Below, piece by piece: positions 41,424 to 51,833 of a stretch of 64,000 bases of DNA. Source of the DNA: Mycolicibacterium tusciae JS617 (GTDB taxonomy: Bacteria; Actinomycetota; Actinomycetes; Mycobacteriales; Mycobacteriaceae); NCBI RefSeq assembly GCF_000243415.2, contig NZ_KI912270.1, forward strand, positions 1,860,001-1,924,000. Direction: 5' to 3'. Made by a program: the position numbers and the translations under genes. Every line of letters begins with the position of its first letter. Positions within the stretch are counted from its first letter, which is position 1. The notes beneath the pieces were generated by a model, which saw only the letters and a list, made by a program, of their open reading frames with translations, was not told the origin of the DNA and searched no databases.

Positions 41424-42302
41424 ATGCGGAGGTTTCTTGTCTGCATCGCGACCACGCTGTGCCTGGTTGCCGGGGGGACCGCGGTTGCGTCAGCCGTGCC
41501 GGCCGGCGTCATCCAGCCATCGGGTTCGGTGCCAATACCGGAAGGGCCTGCCCAGGCCTGGATCCTCGCCGACATGGACAGCGGCGCGGTGCTGGCCGCC
41601 CGCGATGAGTACGGCCAGTACGCGCCGGCGAGCACAATTAAGGTCCTGCTCGCGTTGACGGTGCTCGACGAGCTCCCCCTCGACACCACGATCGTGGCCA
41701 ACGAGGCCGACACCAAGGTCGAATGCAATTGCGCCGGCGTGGCTCCCGGCATGGTCTACACCGCACGCCAGCTGCTGGAGGCACTGCTGCTGGTGTCGGG
41801 CAACGACGCCGCCAACACCCTCGCCAGCATGCTCGGCGGTCAGGACGTCGCCGTGATGAAGATGAACGCCCACGCGGCACTGCTCGGCGCATACGGCACC
41901 AACGCCGGCTCACCGTCGGGTCTCGACGGTCCCGGTATCGACATGTGGTCCTCGCCGCACGACCTCGCGGTCATCTTCCGCGCCGCCATGGCCAACCCGG
42001 TGTTCGCACAGATCACCGCCCAGCCGACTGCCGTTTTTCCCACGAAGACCGGCGACAAAGTGCTGGTCAACCAGGATGAGTTGCTCAAGCGCTATCCCGG
42101 CGCGATCGGCGGCAAGACGGGCTTCACCGACATTGCGCAGAAGACGTTCGTCGGCGCGGCCAACCGCAACGGCAGGCGCCTGATCGTCGCGCTGATGTTC
42201 GGAATGGACAAGCCCGGGCAGCCGACGTACTGGGATCAGGCCGCCAGCCTGCTGGATTGGGGCTTTGCGCTCGACCGGAATGCCACCATCGGCGCGCTGT
42301 AG
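41424..42302 (+). CDS. dacB2: D-alanyl-D-alanine carboxypeptidase (DacB2 orthologue)
   Basis: 292 residues, as in M. tuberculosis DacB2. Signal peptide FLVCIATTLCLVAGGTAVAS with cleavage after ASA. PBP motifs: YAPASTIKVLLALTVLDELP (S-x-x-K), LLLVSGNDAANTLASMLGG (S-x-N) and IGGKTGFTDIAQKTFVGAAN (KTG). It trims the terminal D-Ala of peptidoglycan stem peptides outside the membrane. The short C-terminus lacks an obvious membrane anchor. It is followed after about 70 bp by a paralogue. Confidence 0.94.
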   Translation: MRRFLVCIATTLCLVAGGTAVASAVPAGVIQPSGSVPIPEGPAQAWILADMDSGAVLAARDEYGQYAPASTIKVLLALTVLDELPLDTTIVANEADTKVECNCAGVAPGMVYTARQLLEALLLVSGNDAANTLASMLGGQDVAVMKMNAHAALLGAYGTNAGSPSGLDGPGIDMWSSPHDLAVIFRAAMANPVFAQITAQPTAVFPTKTGDKVLVNQDELLKRYPGAIGGKTGFTDIAQKTFVGAANRNGRRLIVALMFGMDKPGQPTYWDQAASLLDWGFALDRNATIGAL

Positions 42303-42374
42303 CCGATGCAAAGTTGCTGAATCGCAACGCGTTCGAGACCGCGAAGGAGAACGCGCCAGTTACCCTCGGCAACC

Positions 42375-43205
42375 GTGCGAAAGTTGTTGGCGGCGTTGGC
42401 GATCGCAGCGATCAGTCTGTGCTCGGCCAATGCCCTCGCGGCAGCCCAGCCGGCTGTCGAACCGGTCGGCGCCGTCGCGCTGCCAGACGGCCCTGCGCAG
42501 GCATGGGTGCTTGCCGATCTGGATACCGGCGCAATCCTGGCCTCCCGCAACGCAAATGAGCCGCATGCGCCCGCAAGCACCATCAAACCGCTGCTGGCGA
42601 TGGTGGTGCTGGACAACCTGCGCCCGAACAACTTCGCACGCGCCAATTCGTCGCACACCGAGGTCGAATGCTCCTGCGTGGGGTTGAAGCCCGGCCAGCC
42701 GTACACCGTCCAGCAGCTGCTGGAGGCCCTGCTGATGGTGTCGGGTAACGACGCCGCCAACATGCTCGCCGACATGCTCGGCGGACAAGGAGTGGCGGTA
42801 CCCGCGATGAACCGTAAGGCCGCCGCCATCGGCGCTCGTTCCACCAAGGCCTCGTCCCCTTCCGGGCTCGACGGGCCGGGATGGGAATCCACCACCACTG
42901 CCCTCGATCTCGCGGTGATCTACCGCGCGGCCCTGACCTACCCCCTGATCGCGCACATCATGCGATCGCCGTCGGCTCAGTTCCCCGGCAAGACGATCAC
43001 CAACCAGAACGAACTACTGACCCGCTACCCCGGCGCATTCGCAGGCAAAACCGGGTTCACCAACCTCGCGCGCCACACGTATGTCGCCGCCGCGCAGCGG
43101 GGCAACCGCCGACTCGTGGTGGTGGAGATGTACGGCACCGGCGATCTGTACGGTCAGGCGACCCGACTGTTCGACTGGGGTTTCAGCCAGCCTGCGGGCC
43201 GATAG
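42375..43205 (+). CDS. D-alanyl-D-alanine carboxypeptidase, tandem paralogue
   Basis: 276 residues, GTG start. Signal peptide RKLLAALAIAAISLCSANAL then AAA. Motifs HAPASTIKPLLAMVVLDNLR (S-x-x-K), LLMVSGNDAANMLADMLGGQ (S-x-N) and FAGKTGFTNLARHTYVAAAQ (KTG) are intact. It aligns with the preceding gene along its whole length (GPAQAWxLADxDxGAxLAxR, VECxCxGxxPGxxYTxxQLL), so the two arose by tandem duplication. M. tuberculosis has only one at this locus as far as remembered. Divergence is large enough that the two may differ in timing or substrate. Confidence 0.92.
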   Translation: MRKLLAALAIAAISLCSANALAAAQPAVEPVGAVALPDGPAQAWVLADLDTGAILASRNANEPHAPASTIKPLLAMVVLDNLRPNNFARANSSHTEVECSCVGLKPGQPYTVQQLLEALLMVSGNDAANMLADMLGGQGVAVPAMNRKAAAIGARSTKASSPSGLDGPGWESTTTALDLAVIYRAALTYPLIAHIMRSPSAQFPGKTITNQNELLTRYPGAFAGKTGFTNLARHTYVAAAQRGNRRLVVVEMYGTGDLYGQATRLFDWGFSQPAGR

Positions 43206-43308
43206 GGAGACCCCCGCCGCACCTCACTTCCAAGTAAGGACTGCGCATTCAACCGCGACGGTGCCAATGGCCGTCCCAAAACGTATGTGCAGCACCGCAC
43301 GACGTCCA

Positions 43309-44403
43309 TTAGCGGTGGACCATGCCCCGAAGAATCACCAAATCCGGGTTGTTGACGACGTCAGCGCCGCGCCGGGGATCGTCGCGGTAGCAGACCAGGT
43401 CGGCCGAGGCCCCGTGCTCAATACCCGGGCGGCCCAACCACTCCCGGGCGCTCCAGCACGCCGAACCCAACGCCTCGGTCGGACTCATCCCGATGCCCTT
43501 GAGCGCGTCGATCTCGTCGGCGATCCGACCGTGGGCCACCATGCTGCCCGCATCGGTGCCCGCATAGATCGGCACGCCCGCTTCCCGCGCGGCGGCGATG
43601 CGCGACGGGCATTTCTCGTAGAGGTCTCGCATGTGACGCGCGTAGGCCGGGAATTTGGCTGCGTTGTCTGCGATTCCGGGAAAGTTCTCAATGTTGATCA
43701 GGGTGGGCACCAGCGCCGTGCCGTACTCGACCATCAGATCGATGGTGTCGTCGGTCAGCCCGGTGCCGTGTTCGATGCAGTCGATGCCGGCCTTGATGAG
43801 CCCCGGCAGTGCGTCCTCACTGAACACATGCGCCGTGACGCGGGCGCCGTTGCGGTGCGCGGCGTCGATCGCCGCCTTCAACACGCCGTCAGACCACAGC
43901 GGCGCCAGGTCTCCTACCTCGCGGTCGATCCAGTCGCCGACGAGCTTCACCCAGCCGTCGCCGAACCGCGCCTGTTCGGCCACGGCATCGGGCAGCTGGG
44001 ACTCGTCCTCCATTTCGATCGCGAACCCGCGCTGATACCGCTTGGGCCGGGCGAGGTGACGACCCGCCCTGATGATCCGCGGCAGGTCGTCGTGGTCGTC
44101 GAGGCTGCGGGTGTCGCAAGGTGACCCTGCGTCGCGCAGCAGCAGCGCGCCCACGTCGCGTTCGGTCTGGGCCTGGGTGATGGCCTCGTCCAGATCCGTC
44201 GGCCCATGAGCGCCGAGCCCGACGTGGCAGTGCGCATCGACGAGGCCGGGCAGGATCCAGCCGCCGGCCCCATCAGCACCGAAGACGGTTTCGGCGTCGC
44301 GCACCGGTTCGGCACTCAGCGTGCCGTCGACGATCCACCATTCGACCGGCTGTTCATCGGGCAGCCCAAGGCCTTTGATGTGCAGGGGCCGTGAAGCCGT
44401 CAC
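43309..44403 (-). CDS. Metal-dependent amidohydrolase (Rv2915c orthologue)
   Basis: 364 residues. TIM-barrel amidohydrolase motifs: GLVDAHCHVGLGAHGPTDL (H-x-H), GWVKLVGDWIDREVGDL (bridging Lys region), ARVTAHVFSEDALPGLIKAG then IDCIEHGTGL (two metal His) and IYAGTDAGSMVAHGRI (catalytic Asp). The substrate is unknown; related enzymes are prolidase- or imidazolonepropionase-like. It lies one base from ffh on the same strand, matching the M. tuberculosis order. The kinase gene pknI that precedes it there is absent here. Confidence 0.9.
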   Translation of the reverse strand: MTASRPLHIKGLGLPDEQPVEWWIVDGTLSAEPVRDAETVFGADGAGGWILPGLVDAHCHVGLGAHGPTDLDEAITQAQTERDVGALLLRDAGSPCDTRSLDDHDDLPRIIRAGRHLARPKRYQRGFAIEMEDESQLPDAVAEQARFGDGWVKLVGDWIDREVGDLAPLWSDGVLKAAIDAAHRNGARVTAHVFSEDALPGLIKAGIDCIEHGTGLTDDTIDLMVEYGTALVPTLINIENFPGIADNAAKFPAYARHMRDLYEKCPSRIAAAREAGVPIYAGTDAGSMVAHGRIADEIDALKGIGMSPTEALGSACWSAREWLGRPGIEHGASADLVCYRDDPRRGADVVNNPDLVILRGMVHR

Positions 44404-44404
44404 C

Positions 44405-45958
44405 TTAGTTCTGGCCCGGGAACTTCAGCTTCGACAGGTCGATGTTGGCAAGACCGGGAGGCAGCTCGTCGAGACCCTTGGGCATATCGGAAAGGTCAGG
44501 GAATCCGGCAGGCATTCCTGCGGCACCCAGTGGATTGCGCACCTTCGGCGGCGTCGGCCCCTTCCCGCCCTTCTTGCCCTTCTTCTTGTTCTTCGCGGCC
44601 TTACGCGACGATCCCTTCCGACCGAAGGGCATGCCCATCTGGCCGGCCATCGACGACATCATCTTGCGAGCTTCGAAGAACCGCTCGACGAGCTGATTGA
44701 CCTCGCCCACGGTCACACCGGATCCGTTGGCGATGCGCAATCGGCGCGAGCCGTTGATGATCTTGGGATCCGCACGCTCGGCGGGCGTCATACCGCGGAT
44801 GATCGCCTGCAGCCGATCCAGCGACTTGTCGTCGACGGCCGCCAACGCATCCTTCATCTGGCCCGCGCCGGGCAGCATGCCCAGCAGGTTGCCGATCGGG
44901 CCCATCTTGCGGATCGCCAGCATCTGCTCGAGGAAGTCCTCCAGCGTGAGCTCGCCGCTGCCGATCTTCGCGGCAGCTTCCTCGGCCTTCTCGGCGTCGA
45001 ACACCTGCTCGGCCTGCTCGATGAGCGAGAGCACGTCACCCATGCCCAGAATGCGGCTGGCCATCCGGTCGGGGTGGAAGACGTCGAAGTCCTCGAGCTT
45101 CTCGCCGCTCGACGCGAACAGGATCGGCACACCGGTGATCTCTCGCACCGACAGCGCCGCACCGCCGCGGGCGTCGCCGTCGAGCTTGGTCAGCACCACA
45201 CCGGTGAAGCCGACGCCCTCACGGAACGACTCGGCGGTGTTGACGGCGTCCTGGCCGATCATCGCGTCGAGCACGAAGATCACTTCGTCGGGGTTGACGG
45301 CGTCGCGGATCGCGCCGGCCTGCCGCATCAGCTCCTCGTCGATGCCAAGGCGGCCTGCGGTGTCGACGATCACGACGTCGTGGTGCTTGGCCTTGGCTTC
45401 GGCGATGCCCGCCGACGCCACCGCGACGGGGTCGCCCGGCGCCGAGTCGTCAGAACCCTCAACGGTGCCGGGATGGGGGGCGAAGACGTCGACACCCGCG
45501 CGCTGCCCGACGATTTGGAGCTGGTTGACGGCGCCGGGACGCTGCAGGTCGCACGCCACCAGTAGCGGGGCGTTGCCTTGCCCCTTGAGCCATTTTGCGA
45601 GTTTGCCTGCCAGGGTGGTCTTACCAGAGCCCTGGAGGCCGGCGAGCATGATGACCGTCGGGGGGGTCTTGGCGAACGCCAGCTGGCGCGTCTGGCCGCC
45701 GAGGATGGTGATCAGTTCCTCGTTGACGATCTTGACGACCTGTTGGGCGGGGTTGAGCGCACCGGACACCTCGGCGCCCTTGGCACGCTCCTTGATGCGT
45801 GCGACGAAATCGCGTACCACCGGCAACGACACGTCGGCTTCGAGCAATGCCAGCCGAATCTCGCGGGCCGTGGCATCGATGTCAGCGTCGGACAACCGAC
45901 CCTTACCGCGCAGCCCCTGTAGGGCGCCGGTCAACCGGTCGGAAAGCGATTCAAACAC
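44405..45958 (-). CDS. ffh: Signal recognition particle protein (SRP54)
   Basis: 517 residues from the GTG at 45958 (product FESLSDRLTGALQGLRGKGR), the usual mycobacterial start; a GTG three codons earlier is also in frame. N and G domains: LAGLQGSGKTTLAGKLAKWL (P-loop), DTAGRLGIDEELM, TKLDGDARGGAALSV. M domain: FLEQMLAIRKMGPIGNLLGM then LPGAGQM and RIANGSGVTVGEVNQLVERF. The Gly/Pro/Lys-rich tail (KKGKKGGKGPTPPKVRNPLG) is typical. With 4.5S RNA and FtsY (encoded at 50.5 kb) it targets membrane proteins. Confidence 0.97.
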   Translation of the reverse strand: MFESLSDRLTGALQGLRGKGRLSDADIDATAREIRLALLEADVSLPVVRDFVARIKERAKGAEVSGALNPAQQVVKIVNEELITILGGQTRQLAFAKTPPTVIMLAGLQGSGKTTLAGKLAKWLKGQGNAPLLVACDLQRPGAVNQLQIVGQRAGVDVFAPHPGTVEGSDDSAPGDPVAVASAGIAEAKAKHHDVVIVDTAGRLGIDEELMRQAGAIRDAVNPDEVIFVLDAMIGQDAVNTAESFREGVGFTGVVLTKLDGDARGGAALSVREITGVPILFASSGEKLEDFDVFHPDRMASRILGMGDVLSLIEQAEQVFDAEKAEEAAAKIGSGELTLEDFLEQMLAIRKMGPIGNLLGMLPGAGQMKDALAAVDDKSLDRLQAIIRGMTPAERADPKIINGSRRLRIANGSGVTVGEVNQLVERFFEARKMMSSMAGQMGMPFGRKGSSRKAAKNKKKGKKGGKGPTPPKVRNPLGAAGMPAGFPDLSDMPKGLDELPPGLANIDLSKLKFPGQN

Positions 45959-46030
45959 GCGGTCCACCCTACTTCCCCGTGCCGCTCCGCTCTCCCGTGA
46001 CCTGCGGCCGTGGGCCCGGCCCGCCGGATC

Positions 46031-48508
46031 CTAACTGGCTTCCGAAACCGGCTTCACGGGCGCGGGTGCGGGCAGAATGGCGTACAGGTCGCGCTCGAGT
46101 CCGGCGCGCACGGCGTCGATGTCCCCGGCCGCGGAGATGCCGAACAGGTCGACGACAGACGAACCGAGCGTGGTGACCTTCGCCCACGCAATGTCGACGC
46201 CATCGCGTTCGAAGACCGCCGTCAGCCTCGCCAGTAGGCCCGCTCGGTCGGTGCTGCGGATCTGCACCACCAACTCACCCGAGGCGGCCCCGTCAGACCA
46301 CAGGATTCGCGGCGGGGCGATCACATGGTTGATCGGCACGGCATCCGGCACCTCACCGGCGCGTGCCGTTCCGTACTGCGCGGCGTCGCGGTCGCGCTTG
46401 TCCAAGGACGAGAGCGCGTCGAGGTCGCCATCGAGAGCGAGGATCCACTGTTGCCGCAGCAGCTCAGCCGCCGGCGGGGAACCGAAGTGGGGCGACACGA
46501 CGAAGGTGTTGATCGCCGAACCCGCATGCGCGTTGACCGACGCCGAATGCACTCGCAACGAGTTCAGCGCCAGCACACCCGCGGCCTTGGACAACAATCC
46601 CCGGCGATCCGGCGCGATCATGGTGACGTTGTAGATGTGCGGACTGTCGGCAGGTGTGATGTCGACGTGGATGCCGACCTCGGCGGCCAGCGAAAGGTAG
46701 CGCGGGTCAATGGGATCGGGCTGCGGCAGCGGTTCACCGGCCATCACCAGGCGGCAGCGATGCACGAGATCACCGATGAGAGACGCCTTCCAGTCACCCC
46801 ATACCCCAGGACCGGTCGCCAGCGAGTCCGCCTCGGCCAGTGCGTGCAGCAGTTCGAGCACCACGAGATCACCGTCGAGCGCGTCGACCACCAACGCGAT
46901 GGTGTTGGGGTCCTGCAGATCGCGCCGGGTCGCGGTGTGCGGCAGCAACAGATGGTGGCGCACCACCTTGGACAGGATCTCGACGTCCGAGGGCCACAGG
47001 CCGAGGCGGGTGCCGATCTGGACCGCCAGATCCGCACCGATCACGCTATGGTCGCCGCCGCGGCCCTTACCGATGTCATGGCACAGCGCGCCAAGGACCA
47101 ACAGATCGGGTCGCGACACCCTGGTAGTGAATGCGCTTGCCCGCGAAACGGTTTCAACGAGATGGCGGTCGACCGTCCAGATGTGTACGACGTCGCGTGG
47201 CGGAAGGTCGCGCACCGCGCCCCATTCCGGAAAGAGGCGGCCCCACAGGCCGGTACGGTCAAGCGCCTCGATGGTGGCCACCGCCGTCGGGCCCGCCGCC
47301 AGCATGACGAGCAGGTCCTTGAGCGCTTGGCGGGGCCACGGGGTACGCAATTCCGGCGCGTTCTCGGCGAGACGAGCCAGGGTGGACGCCGCCATCGGCA
47401 ACCCGGTGGTGGCCGAGGCGGCCGCCACCCGCAAGATCAGGCCGGGGTCCCGTTGGGGGCGTGCATCGCGCGCGAGGATGACCTCGCCTGCGAATTCGAT
47501 GACGCCTTCGTCGAGGGGACGGCGCGTGGGCCTTCGAAACGCCGCGAGTCCACGTCTCGGCAGCGCATTGCCTGCGGTGCGAATACCGGCGTCGACATAA
47601 AAGCTGATGGTGCGTGCGGCGTCGGAAAGCATGCGGGCCAAATCGAATCGGTCACCGATCTGCAATGCGGCGCCGATCTCGTCGGCATGCTGGGCGAGCA
47701 GAAGGTCGCGCCCGCGCCCGGCGACCCGATGCAGCTCGGTGCGCACATTCAGCAGTGTCATGTGCGCCTCCCCCAGTGTCTCGGTGGGGGACGCCAGAGA
47801 TCGGCTGGGATAGACATCGGCGAGCTGGGCGATCGCCAGTGCGTTGAGCAACTGAACGTCGCGCAGGCCACCGCGTCCGCATTTGAGATCGGGCTCTGCG
47901 CGGTGGGCGATCTCGCCACTGCGCTGCCACCGCGCGCGGGTGTGCTCGACAAGTCCGTCGAAGCGCGCAGCGACTCCGGTACGCCACTGTCGCCTGGTTC
48001 CCGCGATGAGCAGAGTCGACAGGTCCGAATCACCCGCGATGTGTCGCGCTTCGAGCATGGCCAGTCCGGCGGAGATATCCTCGCCGGCGACAGTCAGCGC
48101 CTCCGGCACCGTGCGGACACTGTGATCGATACGAATGTTGGCATCCCACAACGGATACCACAGCAAATCGGCGACCTGTGCGACGACATCTTGAGGCATG
48201 TTGTCGTGCAACAGCGTCAGGTCAAGATCCGAGTAGGGCACCAGTTCGCCTCGGCCCAGCCCACCGGTCGCGACGATGGCGAAGCCGCTGGTCGACGTGA
48301 TGCCGATCTCGGTGGCCTTTGTGGTGAGCCAGAATTCGTGCAGATCGAGCAGCGCATCCCGCAGCGCCGCCGAATCCAGTTGCCGGGCATCGTTGGTCAG
48401 CAGCTGCTTGGCGGCAGCGGCAAGATCCTTCGCGGGCCGTAACGAGCCCGCCGCCGGGCCCACCCAACGTGGGGGCCCGGCAACGGAATCTCGTCTCTGC
48501 TCTGTCAT
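46031..48508 (-). CDS. glnD: PII uridylyltransferase/uridylyl-removing-type protein
   Basis: 825 residues. Nucleotidyltransferase site: [22 protein letters not shown] domain: [20 protein letters not shown] and [18 protein letters not shown]. Two ACT domains near the C-terminus: [20 protein letters not shown] and [20 protein letters not shown]. In actinobacteria it adenylylates the PII protein in response to nitrogen status. It is downstream of amt and glnB in the same orientation with a 79-bp gap. A long ORF on the opposite strand is a shadow caused by high GC. Confidence 0.96.
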   Translation of the reverse strand: MTEQRRDSVAGPPRWVGPAAGSLRPAKDLAAAAKQLLTNDARQLDSAALRDALLDLHEFWLTTKATEIGITSTSGFAIVATGGLGRGELVPYSDLDLTLLHDNMPQDVVAQVADLLWYPLWDANIRIDHSVRTVPEALTVAGEDISAGLAMLEARHIAGDSDLSTLLIAGTRRQWRTGVAARFDGLVEHTRARWQRSGEIAHRAEPDLKCGRGGLRDVQLLNALAIAQLADVYPSRSLASPTETLGEAHMTLLNVRTELHRVAGRGRDLLLAQHADEIGAALQIGDRFDLARMLSDAARTISFYVDAGIRTAGNALPRRGLAAFRRPTRRPLDEGVIEFAGEVILARDARPQRDPGLILRVAAASATTGLPMAASTLARLAENAPELRTPWPRQALKDLLVMLAAGPTAVATIEALDRTGLWGRLFPEWGAVRDLPPRDVVHIWTVDRHLVETVSRASAFTTRVSRPDLLVLGALCHDIGKGRGGDHSVIGADLAVQIGTRLGLWPSDVEILSKVVRHHLLLPHTATRRDLQDPNTIALVVDALDGDLVVLELLHALAEADSLATGPGVWGDWKASLIGDLVHRCRLVMAGEPLPQPDPIDPRYLSLAAEVGIHVDITPADSPHIYNVTMIAPDRRGLLSKAAGVLALNSLRVHSASVNAHAGSAINTFVVSPHFGSPPAAELLRQQWILALDGDLDALSSLDKRDRDAAQYGTARAGEVPDAVPINHVIAPPRILWSDGAASGELVVQIRSTDRAGLLARLTAVFERDGVDIAWAKVTTLGSSVVDLFGISAAGDIDAVRAGLERDLYAILPAPAPVKPVSEAS

Positions 48509-48587
48509 TTCGTGTCCTCCCCGGCCTCAAACCTGTAAACGCTCACGATGCAACGGCCGGGTGAGACTTTCTATCTCTTCGGACTGA

Positions 48588-48959
<372 letters not shown>

Positions 48960-50324
48960 TCAGGCGAGCTCATAAGCCGTTTCAGCGTGTTCGGTCTCAT
49001 CGATACCAGTTTCTTCGTCTTCCGTGGAAACTCGCCAGCCAAACGGCTTCACGATGAACGCGATGATTACGGTCATGATCCCGGTGAAGGCGACTGCCAC
49101 CAACGCGATTACCGCCTGCACAACCAACTGCTGGAATCCGCCGCCGACGAACAAACCGGTGTCGGTCGCGAAGAACCCGATGGCGATGGTGCCCCACAGA
49201 CCCGCGACGAGGTGGACGCCGACGACGTCGAGCGAGTCGTCGTAACCGAACTTGTACTTCATACCGATTGCCAGGGCCGACAGAATTCCCGCGACGGCAC
49301 CCAGGACCAGCGACCACACCGGAGTGAGAGAGCCACACGCCGGCGTGATCGCCACCAGACCGGCGACGATGCCCGATGCGGCACCGACGCTGGTGGCGTG
49401 ACCGTCACGGATCCGTTCCACCAGCAACCAGGACAGCATCGCCGCGGCGGTGGCCGCCGTGGTGTTGACCCACACCTGACCCGCGAGCATGTCTGCCGCG
49501 CCCTCGGAACCTACGTTGAAGCCGAACCAACCGAACCACAGAATCGCGGCACCCAACATCACGAACGGAATGTTGTGCGGGCGGTAAGGCGTCTTGCCGA
49601 AACCGGCCCGTTTCCCGAGCAGCAGCGCCAGCACCAATGCGGCCATACCGGCGTTGATGTGAACAACGGTGCCACCCGCGAAGTCGATTGGCGGGACATT
49701 GGCCGCCCCGGCTTCTGCGTCATAGCCGAAAAGCCAAGAAGCGATGCCCTTCTCAGCGCCGGAAAGGATGCCACCGCCCCACACCATGTGCGAGAGCGGG
49801 AAGTACACCAGCGTGGCCCAGATGCCACCGAACAACAACCACGTCCCGAACTTCATCCGCTCGGCGACGGCGCCACTGATCAGCGCGACCGTGATCACGG
49901 CGAAGGTGAGCTGGAAACCCATCCAGACAATCGCGGGCACCGAGCCGAATCCGCCGAGCACGTAAAGCGTCTCGTCGCCGACCTCCTGGGTTTCTAGAAG
50001 CTGACTCACTCCGAATAACGAAAGCGGACTGTCGAAGAAGAGGCCCGGGTCAGCGTCAGTGTGTGCCGAAGCGAACGACATCGAGTAGCCCCACAGGATG
50101 TAGATGACGCTGACAACTCCGATGGAGCCGAATGACATCATCATCATGTTGAGTACCGACTTCTGCCGGGACAGTCCACCGTAGAAAAACGCCAGCCCCG
50201 GCGTCATGAACAACACCAGCGCTGCGGCGGTCAGTACCCAGGCGGTGTCGCCCGAGCTCAGCCCGTCAGGGCCGAACGGTGCGAATGCATCGTCAGGTAG
50301 TACTAGAGGTACGGCTGATACCAC
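48960..50324 (-). CDS. amt: Ammonium transporter
   Basis: 454 residues from the GTG at 50324, which has AAGGAGG ten bases upstream; a longer in-frame start at 50432 lies inside the GlnR-box region. Eleven membrane segments are expected: TAWVLTAAALVLFMTPGLAF, FYGGLSRQKSVLNMMMMSFG, FQLTFAVITVALISGAVAER then MKF, PLSHMVWGGGILS and VHINAGMAALVLALLLGKRA, with DVVGVHLVAGLWGTIAIGFF near the end (twin-His region). The C-terminal tail ends ETGIDETEHAETAYELA. It carries ammonium under nitrogen limitation and is blocked by PII. Confidence 0.95.
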   Translation of the reverse strand: MVSAVPLVLPDDAFAPFGPDGLSSGDTAWVLTAAALVLFMTPGLAFFYGGLSRQKSVLNMMMMSFGSIGVVSVIYILWGYSMSFASAHTDADPGLFFDSPLSLFGVSQLLETQEVGDETLYVLGGFGSVPAIVWMGFQLTFAVITVALISGAVAERMKFGTWLLFGGIWATLVYFPLSHMVWGGGILSGAEKGIASWLFGYDAEAGAANVPPIDFAGGTVVHINAGMAALVLALLLGKRAGFGKTPYRPHNIPFVMLGAAILWFGWFGFNVGSEGAADMLAGQVWVNTTAATAAAMLSWLLVERIRDGHATSVGAASGIVAGLVAITPACGSLTPVWSLVLGAVAGILSALAIGMKYKFGYDDSLDVVGVHLVAGLWGTIAIGFFATDTGLFVGGGFQQLVVQAVIALVAVAFTGIMTVIIAFIVKPFGWRVSTEDEETGIDETEHAETAYELA

Positions 50325-50411
50325 TTTGTGTGAACCTCCTTGCGAAATGCGCCGACAGATCGGCCTCACGAAGAGACTCTGTTCCACGCGTTTCGCCGGT
50401 GATGCGTTCAC

Positions 50412-50428
50412 GTTTCGGCAATGTGAAC
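50412..50428 (-). promoter_or_regulatory. GlnR-like operator upstream of amt-glnB-glnD
   Basis: On the minus strand it reads GTTCAC-ATTGCC-GAAAC, the actinobacterial GlnR pattern (gnTnAC-n6-GaAAC). It lies 88 bp before the amt start. A weaker GTAAC half-site lies about two helical turns upstream. Position and target operon agree with GlnR activation under nitrogen limitation. Confidence 0.72.
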
Positions 50429-50503
50429 GCAACCGCGAACCCGGTTACGCTCATGTTTCGCTGGCGAAAAGGCATGGATAATGTGGCGCGGAGCGGCGCC
50501 GCA

Positions 50504-51808
50504 TCAGCCGAGCAGCGCGTCGACGTACGCGGCGGGCTCGAATGGCGCAAGGTCGTCGGGGCCCTCGCCAAGACCGACGAGTTTCACGGGCACACCCAGC
50601 TCCTGCTGCACACGGAACACGATTCCGCCCTTGGCGGTGCCGTCGAGTTTGGTGAGCACCACACCGGTGATGTCAACGACTTCGGCAAACACGCGGGCCT
50701 GCGGCAGACCGTTCTGACCGATCGTGGCGTCGAGTACCAGCAGCACCTCGTCGACCTCAGCGCGCCGGCTCACCACCCGTTTGATCTTGCCCAATTCGTC
50801 CATCAGGCCCGTTTTGGTGTGGAGGCGCCCCGCGGTGTCGATGACGACGACGTCGGCGCCTGCCTCGACACCGGCGTCCACCGCGTCGAACGCCACCGAC
50901 GCCGGGTCAGCGCCCTCGGGGCCGCGCACCACTTGGGCTCCGACTCGAGACGCCCAACTCTGGAGCTGGTCGGCAGCGGCGGCGCGAAAGGTGTCGGCTG
51001 CTCCCAGCACGACGCGGCGGCCGTCGGCCACCAGCACCCGTGCGAGCTTGCCCACGGTCGTCGTCTTGCCGGTGCCGTTGACGCCGACGACAAGTAGCAC
51101 CGACGGCTTGTCGGCGTGTGGAAGCGCCTTGATGGAGCGGTCCAGGTCGGGTCGCAACTCCTCGATCAGTACCTCGCGCAGCACCTCACGGGCTTGCGCC
51201 TCGGTACGCACGCGACTGCTGGCCATCCGCGACCGCAACGCGGTGACGACCGATTCGGTCGCCACGGGGCCCAGATCGGCGATCAGGAGCGTGTCCTCGA
51301 CGTCCTGCCAGGAGTCTTCGTCTAGGTCACCTGCGCCGAGCAGGCCGAGCATGCTGCGACCCATCGCGTTCTGCGACTTGGCAAGCCGCCCCCGCAGCCT
51401 CTCCAACCGGCCGTCCGCCGGCGCGATCTCGTCAAGCGCCCGCGCCTTCGGCTCGATATCGGCAGGTGCCGCAGGCGGTTCTTCGACTACCGGCGGCTCG
51501 GGCAGCTTGACGTCCGCGATGGGCCGCTTCGGAGCGTCGCGCGGGATGGTGGCATCATCGCCGACGGCGGGCAGCCCGCTGGTGTCGATCCGTTCGACCG
51601 GCTCAGCTGGTGCTGACTGCGAGAATGTGATGGTTGACGAGGCGGTATAGCCGCCAGAGCGGTCGACAGGAGTAGCGGTGTCTGCAGACGACAAGCGGAT
51701 CTGTCGGCGCCGATACCGCACCAGGCCCACGACGAGCGCGGCAATGAGCAGTACAGCGATGACCGCGACCGCGATCCACACACCAATCTCGACAGATCCC
51801 GTCACCAC
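50504..51808 (-). CDS. ftsY: Signal recognition particle receptor FtsY
   Basis: 434 residues. An N-terminal membrane helix (VWIAVAVIAVLLIAALVVGL, residues about 9-28) is followed by an acidic/Pro-rich linker of about 90 residues, then NG domain motifs VVGVNGTGKTTTVGKLARVL (P-loop), DVVVIDTAGRLHTKTGLM, VLTKLDGTAKGGIVFRVQ and VGLGEGPDDLAPFEPAAYVD. GTG start. It docks the SRP-ribosome complex at the membrane. The true N-terminal anchor is typical of actinobacteria. Confidence 0.97.
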   Translation of the reverse strand: MVTGSVEIGVWIAVAVIAVLLIAALVVGLVRYRRRQIRLSSADTATPVDRSGGYTASSTITFSQSAPAEPVERIDTSGLPAVGDDATIPRDAPKRPIADVKLPEPPVVEEPPAAPADIEPKARALDEIAPADGRLERLRGRLAKSQNAMGRSMLGLLGAGDLDEDSWQDVEDTLLIADLGPVATESVVTALRSRMASSRVRTEAQAREVLREVLIEELRPDLDRSIKALPHADKPSVLLVVGVNGTGKTTTVGKLARVLVADGRRVVLGAADTFRAAAADQLQSWASRVGAQVVRGPEGADPASVAFDAVDAGVEAGADVVVIDTAGRLHTKTGLMDELGKIKRVVSRRAEVDEVLLVLDATIGQNGLPQARVFAEVVDITGVVLTKLDGTAKGGIVFRVQQELGVPVKLVGLGEGPDDLAPFEPAAYVDALLG

Positions 51809-51833
51809 GTCATTGTGTCAGGAGGGGTAACCG

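Noticed and set aside
46325..48442. Long open frame opposite glnD, and similar ones opposite the IS, HAD/ureohydrolase and pca genes
   Set aside because: High GC makes long antisense frames common; these lack family motifs and ribosome sites and lie over well-recognised genes.
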